Source: Carnegiea gigantea
Lineage: Eukaryota; Streptophyta; Magnoliopsida; Caryophyllales; Cactaceae
Reading direction: 5' to 3'
Length of the DNA stretch: 64,000 nt
Assembly: GCA_029747015.1 (NCBI GenBank)
Contig: JAKOGI010002208.1
Span: forward strand, 30,001-94,000
Below are positions 58,020 through 64,000 of the stretch, in pieces. Numbering within the stretch: the stretch's first letter is position 1; every line of letters begins with the position of its first letter. The position numbers and the translations under genes are program-made. Below the pieces are notes generated by a model. The model was not told where the DNA came from. It ran no database searches and worked only from the letters and a program-made list of their open reading frames with translations.

Positions 58020-59164
58020 CTGTAAAACAAACTCATACCGTTCTCAAAATGCATGTAGAAAATTCAGCTCCATAATCGTAATTATTCACCATAATGGATG
58101 ACCTTGTTACATTGCACCCAAATTTGTGTGCAACTATGGCCATTTCTTTTAATAGGGCGATGAGTTGATATATGCCCTATTTTGCCACAATAATTGCAAG
58201 TAATAGAAGTCTTACTGTTGTAATAAGTCGATTTAACAAAGAAGTTTTTATGGCACTTCTTTTTATTGAACGGATTGAAACCAATTCCTCCTTTGTTAAT
58301 GATGTTTTCTGTGTGCCAAGAATTTTATTTAAATTCTCTTCACCTTTTGAAAATTTGAAGACAATTTTTTCAAGATCATCACACTTCAGTTGGAGCTCAT
58401 ATTTTTCTTTCTCAACAAGGACAACTTTCTCTTAAAAACTTTTTAAATCATTAGACACTAAATCATTTGATTTTCGAACTTTAACATTTTCTTGAGACTA
58501 TTCAAAATTCTTTTTCTTCAAATCTTTAATGTTACAAATGCATCCTTCTTGATGTATAATGTAATAAAGTAAGACTTTTATTAACTTACGTTTAGAATAA
58601 TTGTGAAGCAAGTCATATACCTCATCGGAATGTCACATTCCATTTCCTCATCTTCTTCTTCATCATCACTTATGCAAGCATCATCATCATCATTGTCACT
58701 TGTATGCCGATACTTAATTTCTTCATTTGCCATTAGACAAAAGTGAGTGATCTCTTTTTTGTCACTCAAGTTGCTAAGCATATTATCCCTTCTTGATGAA
58801 TTGGGATTTTCTTGGCTTCTTTCTTCGTATGGTAATGTGAGTTTTCTCCAAAGATCTTTAGCTGCCTTACAATAGCAAACATGGTTAAATATTTCATCAT
58901 TTAGAGCATATTACAAAATATATAAAACTCTAGAATTTTTCTCAAGCATCTCGTAGTCATCTTGAGTGTATTCACTCTTGGGCTTGATAACAGTAATTTC
59001 ATCATCTCTTGTCTAACTTGGTACAAAAGGGCCATTCGAAATGCATCCCAAAAATAAAAAATGATGGATCTAATAAATGATTTCATCCTGCACTTCCAAA
59101 AAGAAAAATTAGTTCTATCAAATATTGGAGTGCAATTGATAGAAACATTTAATAAACTAGCCAT
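58020..59164 (-). pseudogene. gag: Copia-type gag, unit 7, decayed
   Basis: Starts at an intact ATG (59164) with MASLLNVSINCTPIFDRTNF and WKCRMKSFIRS, then changes frame near 59045. The acidic tract is at 58581-58781. The knuckle near 58155-58200 reads CNYCGKIGHISTHR, intact except that the last Cys is Arg. Confidence 0.75.
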
Positions 59165-59205
59165 GGACTAGCTATAGACGGTTAAGTCTAAAAATAATAG
59201 CTCCT

Positions 59206-59217
59206 GCTCTGATACCC
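59206..59217 (-). other. Primer-binding site, unit 7
   Basis: Minus strand GGGTATCAGAGC, one mismatch. Confidence 0.7.
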
Positions 59218-59219
59218 AT

Positions 59220-60242
59220 TGTTGGCCCGATTTTGACTAGTTAAATCACCCTAGAAGGGGGCGAATTGGGTGATGATCAAAGTCTCAAAATAATAGAATA
59301 CTGAAAAACAAATGTGGGCAAGACACGTGTGTTTTTTAACAAGGTTAGTCTCAACTAGGCTTAGTCCCCGCCTAGAGTGCCCTAACTCTACGATTAACCC
59401 AATTTTAGGAGGGATTACACAACTCTAGAGTACACTAACTCTAAATTCGAAGCCATAAGTTGACCCTTCAATAAGTCCTGGGTAGAGTTAAACCTTCAAC
59501 TCCATAATCCCACCAAATTACAATGAGGGCAATACAACTCAATAAATTAAGTGAACAAGAGAATGATATTTGCAAGTGTGGCTCTTAGTTCTTGTTCTTT
59601 GCTTGTGCTCTATCTTGTGTGCTTTTAAGCTGCCAATTCCTCTCATTTTTATAGCCAAGAGGTGTTGGAGAGGTTGGACTAAAACTTGGTAAGTGATCGT
59701 TGCACCAAACATGGAAAGTCAATCCTCCATCTCATTTTAAGGCCTTGAACGCAGTCTTTCAAGACCTTGAGCTTCGTAGTTCCGCTCAACATTTTTCCTT
59801 TTCTCTCCAATGGCTAATTTCCTTATTTTTTGTAGGAAATCTTGGCTCAGAGAATCATCTAGAAGTTTGTTTATTTTGCAGCACAATCCTCCAAAATATT
59901 ATATCAAAACATAATATCATATGTTGACCAAACCATGACATTTGATAAATATAGAATCATAATTCCATAATCAAATTTGAATTGCAAAATATAATATCGT
60001 AAAGATTACATATTCAAATTTGAATTCTAAATCATCACAAAATATTGCGGCAACTTATATCAACTCAGTTAAGCAATATACACTAGCATACCAATATTCA
60101 CTAACAATCATAACATATTTAAACAATATAAATTTTAAGATAATTCAAATATAACATGATGAATATATCAATTGACCAATCCTTTTTTGTCTTTCATCAA
60201 AACATACTAAAAAACACGTCTTAATCTTAGGGAAAGCAAACA
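59220..60242 (-). repeat. LTR B8 (variant type shared with LTR B6)
   Basis: 1023 bp, TGTTGGCCCG to GCAAACA, with the same variants as LTR B6. Confidence 0.87.
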
Positions 60243-61469
60243 ATCTCCCTCCTTATGATGAAAGACAAAGCCCTGTAAAAATAGATCTTATGGACTTACC
60301 CATGTGTTCGCAAAATAAATTAGCTTACCCTAATCTTTCTCCCCCATTTTGTATTTCTTCAAAAAGGTTGCATAAGAAGGAGAAATCAAAAATGCATGTT
60401 TCATATGCAATACTTACGGCATTACACTTAGTACCTTCAAACTTATCCAACAAGAGCATTAGTACTACGATATATAAAATATTCAATATATGAGAACAGA
60501 TAGCCTTAGTAGCATTTCAAGATCATATCTCTAATTAAACTAACTCCCCCATGAAGAACAAATGATCTAGATTATGCGTAGAGTTGGCAAGAGATGTTAC
60601 GATATATAAAATATAAGCAATTGAGATACACAAAATAACCCACTCCCTTTTCTACGCCACATACAAATAGCAAATTGATACATATTTATAACTCCTCCTG
60701 GGCATATTAATGGCATATAGAGCTGCTCCCCTCAATATAGCACTCCTAGAAATGATACACAGGAAATACTAATATCAAGGTTAATCACATATGCCAGCAC
60801 ACATTAACTTAACATTCTCATGAGGAACACATAGATGCATGTGAGAGCATTATTACAGCCATTTTCTCCCTTCAAGAATAAATCAATGTTATAGCAGAAT
60901 AATCAATTAATATAATTTTTTTCTTATAGAAATAAGCAGCATCATGTATGTACATGTTAGAGATCATAACAATTATGGATCCACAAAAAAAAAAAAAAAA
61001 TCACACACAAGATATCACAAGCGTACAAATAATTACATGCCATTCTAGCATAAAATACGACGTAATATTAATCACGCTCACCTTCTAAAGATAATTAAGC
61101 AAATTAAAATTTGAAAATTTGAAAATCAAAATTTCTCAAATAGGAAGTAAATCATACAAAGATAACGTCACCTTCCATTTGAGAAGAATTCAAAATTTGA
61201 TTTCTATTCATGTTGTTGAAATAGAAATTCAAGCCCTTGATTCAGTCACACCAAAATTTCTAGTTTTTGCCTGCAGTTCAAGGCCTTGAACTGTATCACA
61301 AGGCATTGAAATCTGCATATTGAATTGATGATCAATTATTTCAATCTCCGTGGACCATAAGGCAATTTCCATGAGCACCTCAACATTTCTCGGGTATCCA
61401 ATTTCGAAATTTCATGTTTTATTTTCATGTGGTTGCAAAATGCCCTGTAAAACAAACTCGTACCATTCT
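60243..61469 (-). other. Unit 8 polypurine-tract segment
   Basis: Minus-strand purine runs at 60243-60252, near 60340-60346 and 60545. An A run of 17 on the plus strand lies near 60985-61001. No sense coding seen. Confidence 0.5.
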
Positions 61470-62591
61470 CAAAACACATTTAGAAACCTCAGCTTCATAA
61501 TTGCAATTATTCTCCATCATGCATGACCTTGTTACATCTGGTGCCCAAATTTGTGTGCAACTTGGGCCATTTCTTTTAATAGGACAATGAATTGAAATCT
61601 GTCCTATTTTGCCGTAGTAACTGCACGTAATAGAAGTCTTACTGTTGTCGTAAGTCGATTTAACAAAGAAGTTTTTATGACACTTCGTTTTATTGAACAG
61701 ATTAAAATTGATTCCTTCTTTGTTAATGACATTTTTTGTGTGCCAAGACCTTTATGTAAATTCTCTTCTCCTTTTGAAAATTTGAACACAGTTTTTTTAA
61801 GATTAGCACACTTCACTTAGAGCTCATATTTGTCTTTCTCAACAAGGACAACTTTCTCTTAAAAACTTTTTAAATTATTAGACACTAAATCATTTGATTT
61901 TCGAACATCAACATTTTCTTGAGACTATTCAAAATTCTTTTTCTTCAAATATTTAATTTTAGAAATGCGTCCCTCTTGATGTCTAATATAATAAAGTAAG
62001 ACTTTTATTAACTTACGTTTAGAATAATTGTGAAGCAAGTCATATACCTCATCCAGAGTGTCATATTCCATTTCCTCATCTTCTTCTTCATCATCACGTG
62101 TGCAGGCATCATCATCATCATTGTCACTGGTATGCCAATCTCTAACTTCTTCACTTTCCATTAGACAAAAGTGAGTAATCTTTTTTTTGTCACTCAAGTT
62201 GCTAACGATATTTTCTCTTCTTGACGAATTGGGATTTTCTTGGCTTGTTTCTTCGTATAGTAATATGAGTTTTCTCCAAGATCTTTAGCTCTTTCACAAT
62301 AGCAAACATGGTTAAATGTTTCATCATTTAGAGCACATCGCAAAATATATAAAACTCTAGAATTTTTCTCAAGCATCTCGTAGTCATATCTAGTGTATTC
62401 ACTCTTGGCTTGATAACAGTACTTCCATCATCTCTTGTCCAATTTAGTACAAAAGGACCGTTCGAAATGAAGTCCCAAAAATAAACAACGATGGATCTAA
62501 TAAATGATTTCATCCGGCACTTCCAAAGAGAAAAATTTGTTCCATCAAGGATTGGGGTACAATTGATAGAAGCATTTAATAAGATTGCCAT
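61470..62591 (-). pseudogene. gag: Copia-type gag, unit 8, decayed
   Basis: ATG at 62591 begins MAILLNASINCTPILDGTNF and WKCRMKSFIRSI; the frame changes near 62390 and again near 62270-62200. The acidic tract and LLYYIRHQEGRISKIKYL are at 61925-62197. The knuckle region near 61575-61625 reads CSYYGKIGQISIHC, so the second Cys and the His are lost. Confidence 0.75.
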
Positions 62592-62633
62592 AGATTTGGA
62601 TATAGATGGTCAAGTCTTAAAATAATAGCTCCT

Positions 62634-62645
62634 ACTCTGATACCA
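62634..62645 (-). other. Primer-binding site, unit 8
   Basis: Minus strand TGGTATCAGAGT, one mismatch. Confidence 0.7.
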
Positions 62646-62647
62646 AT

Positions 62648-63686
62648 TGTGGGCATGATTTTGACTAATTAAATCACCCTAGAAGGGGGTGAATACAGTG
62701 ATGATCAAAGTTTCAAAATAATCAAATGCGGAAAAATAAATGTGGGCAAGACAAGTGTATTTTTTAATGAGGTGAGTCTCTACCAGGCTTAGTCCCCACC
62801 TAGAGTTCCCTAACTCTAGGATTAACCCAATTTTAATAGGAGGGACTACGCAATTATCGAGTGCACCTACTCTAAATTCCAAGGCACAGGTTGACCCTTC
62901 AACAAGTCCTTGGTAGAGTTGACCCTTCAACTCTATAATTCCACCCAATTATAACCAGAGCAATACAACTCAATAAATTAAGTAAACAAGAGAATGATAT
63001 TTGCAGGTGTGGCTTCTAATTCTTGTTCTTTGCTTGTGCTCTATCTTGCGTGCATTCTAGTTTCCAATTCCTCTCATTTTTATAGCCAAGAGGTGTTGGA
63101 GAGGTTGGAATAAAACTTGGTAAGCGACCATTGCACCAAACAAGAAACATCAATCTTCTATCTTGTTTCTTGGCCTTGAACCCAGTTTTTTTAAGCCCTT
63201 GAGTTTCACAGTTCTCCTCAACATTTTTCTTTTTATCTTTAACGGCTAATTTCCGTTTTTTTTTTTTTTTTTTTTGCAGCGAATCTTGGCTGAGAGAATA
63301 ATCTAGAAGCTGGTTAATTTTGCAGCACAATCTTTTAAAATGTTATATCAGAAGATAATATCGTATTTTGACAAAATCTTGACATTTGATAAATATAGAA
63401 TCATAATCTTGTAATTAAATTTGAAGTAAAAAATATAATATCATAAAGATTACATATTCAAATTTGAATTCTAAATCATCTCAAGATATTGTGACAACTT
63501 ATATCAATTTAATTAAACAATATACATTAGCATGCCAATATTCACATAGAATCATAACATATTTAAACAAAATAAATTTCAAGATAATTCAAATACAACA
63601 TGATGAGTATATGAATTGACCAATCCATTTTTGTCTTTCATAAAAACATATTAAAAAACACGTCTTAAGGTTAAGGAAAGCTGACA
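62648..63686 (-). repeat. LTR B9
   Basis: 1039 bp, left edge TGTGGGCATG, right edge GCTGACA. It contains a 19-base T run near 63257-63275 that accounts for its extra length. Confidence 0.86.
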
Positions 63687-64000
63687 ATCTCTCCTTTTAT
63701 GATGAAAGACAAAACCTGTAAAAATGGATCTTGTGAACTTACCCACGTGTTTGCAAAATGAATTAGCTTACCCTAATCCTTCCCCCCTCCCTTTTTGTAT
63801 TTCGTCAAAAAGGTTGCATAAGAAGGAGAAATCCAAAATGCATGTTTCATATGCAATACTTACGACCTTACACTTAATACCTTCAAACTTATCCAATAAG
63901 AGCATTAGTACAACGAAAGAGGATTCCCTCTGAGTTTACAGAAAATATTCAATATCAAGTAAAACATACAGCTATAGCAGCATTTCAAGATCATGTCCCA
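63687..64000 (-). other. Start of unit 9 internal region (cut by window end)
   Basis: Polypurine-tract segment like those of units 5 and 7, with purine runs on the minus strand at 63687-63695 and near 63781-63796. It shows that the array continues to the right. Confidence 0.7.

Larger units (their letters stand above)
16583..64000 (-). mobile_element. Tandem array of Ty1/copia (Sirevirus-like) gag-only units sharing LTRs
   Basis: Unit starts: 16583, 20008, 34904, 35183, 38554, 52391, 55775, 59220, 62648. After removing two nested elements, full units are 3371-3447 bp; the unit at 34904 is only 279 bp. Each unit is an LTR of about 1.0 kb, then a roughly 1.2-kb segment with repeated polypurine tracts, then a decayed copia gag, then a primer-binding site for initiator tRNA-Met next to the following LTR. 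On the minus strand LTRs begin TGTTAGC or TGTCAGC and end CCAACA. No unit contains protease, integrase or reverse transcriptase sequence. The left end abuts a broken LTR of another element at 16582; the right end is outside the window. The repeated polypurine motif and copia-type gag point to the Sirevirus lineage. Confidence 0.87.

Noticed and set aside
16583..64000. Satellite or gene-family interpretation of the 3.4-kb tandem repeat
   Set aside because: Each repeat border coincides with primer-binding site, LTR edge and polypurine tract, and the internal parts encode gag pieces, so these are retrotransposon units.

Overview
This is plant nuclear DNA, probably from a flowering plant with a large, repeat-rich genome. 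It is AT-rich. It holds one intron-split host gene fragment, four families of LTR retrotransposon, tRNA-primed primer-binding sites (initiator Met and Asp types) and no prokaryotic gene organisation. Roughly 90% or more of the window is retrotransposon. Layout, left to right. (1) 1-7887, minus strand: a gag-only Ty3/gypsy-type element (TR-GAG-like) in the tandem form LTR-internal-LTR-internal-LTR with shared LTRs. Its left end is off the window. (2) 7888-9846, minus strand: exons 1-4 of a SWEET2-type sugar transporter. The rest of the gene is absent because retrotransposon sequence begins 256 bases after exon 4. (3) 9847-11260: sequence with no recognised gene. (4) 11261-16582, minus strand: an old, pol-less element of the tRNA-Asp-primed (Athila/Tat-like) type with a decayed gag. 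Its right-hand LTR is cut by the next block. (5) 16583-64000, minus strand: a tandem array of at least nine roughly 3.4-kb units. Each unit is one LTR of about 1 kb plus an internal region of about 2.4 kb that carries only a Ty1/copia (Sirevirus-like) gag. Adjacent units share LTRs, and the array runs off the right edge. Two complete retrotransposons are nested in the array. A chromodomain Ty3/gypsy element of the Tekay/Del type lies at 23348-34793 (minus strand, target duplication AGTTC). A Sirevirus-like Ty1/copia element lies at 39292-49676 (plus strand, target duplication TATAG). How the parts relate: the two gag-only families encode no protease, reverse transcriptase or integrase, so they would need pol supplied in trans. 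The two nested full-length elements each carry an extra reading frame beyond gag-pol. The Tekay-type element has one between its primer-binding site and gag. The Sirevirus-like element has one between pol and its 3' LTR, preceded by what looks like its own promoter. All coding regions of the full-length elements carry stops, frameshifts or a lost catalytic residue, so neither copy looks autonomous now. Inferred order of events: Athila-like element, then the copia gag-only array, then the Tekay-type and Sirevirus-like insertions. The most unusual parts are the two independent gag-only families in shared-LTR tandem arrays, the promoter-bearing third reading frame of the Sirevirus-like element, and a strongly over-represented GGGTGTT/AACACCC heptamer across that element.
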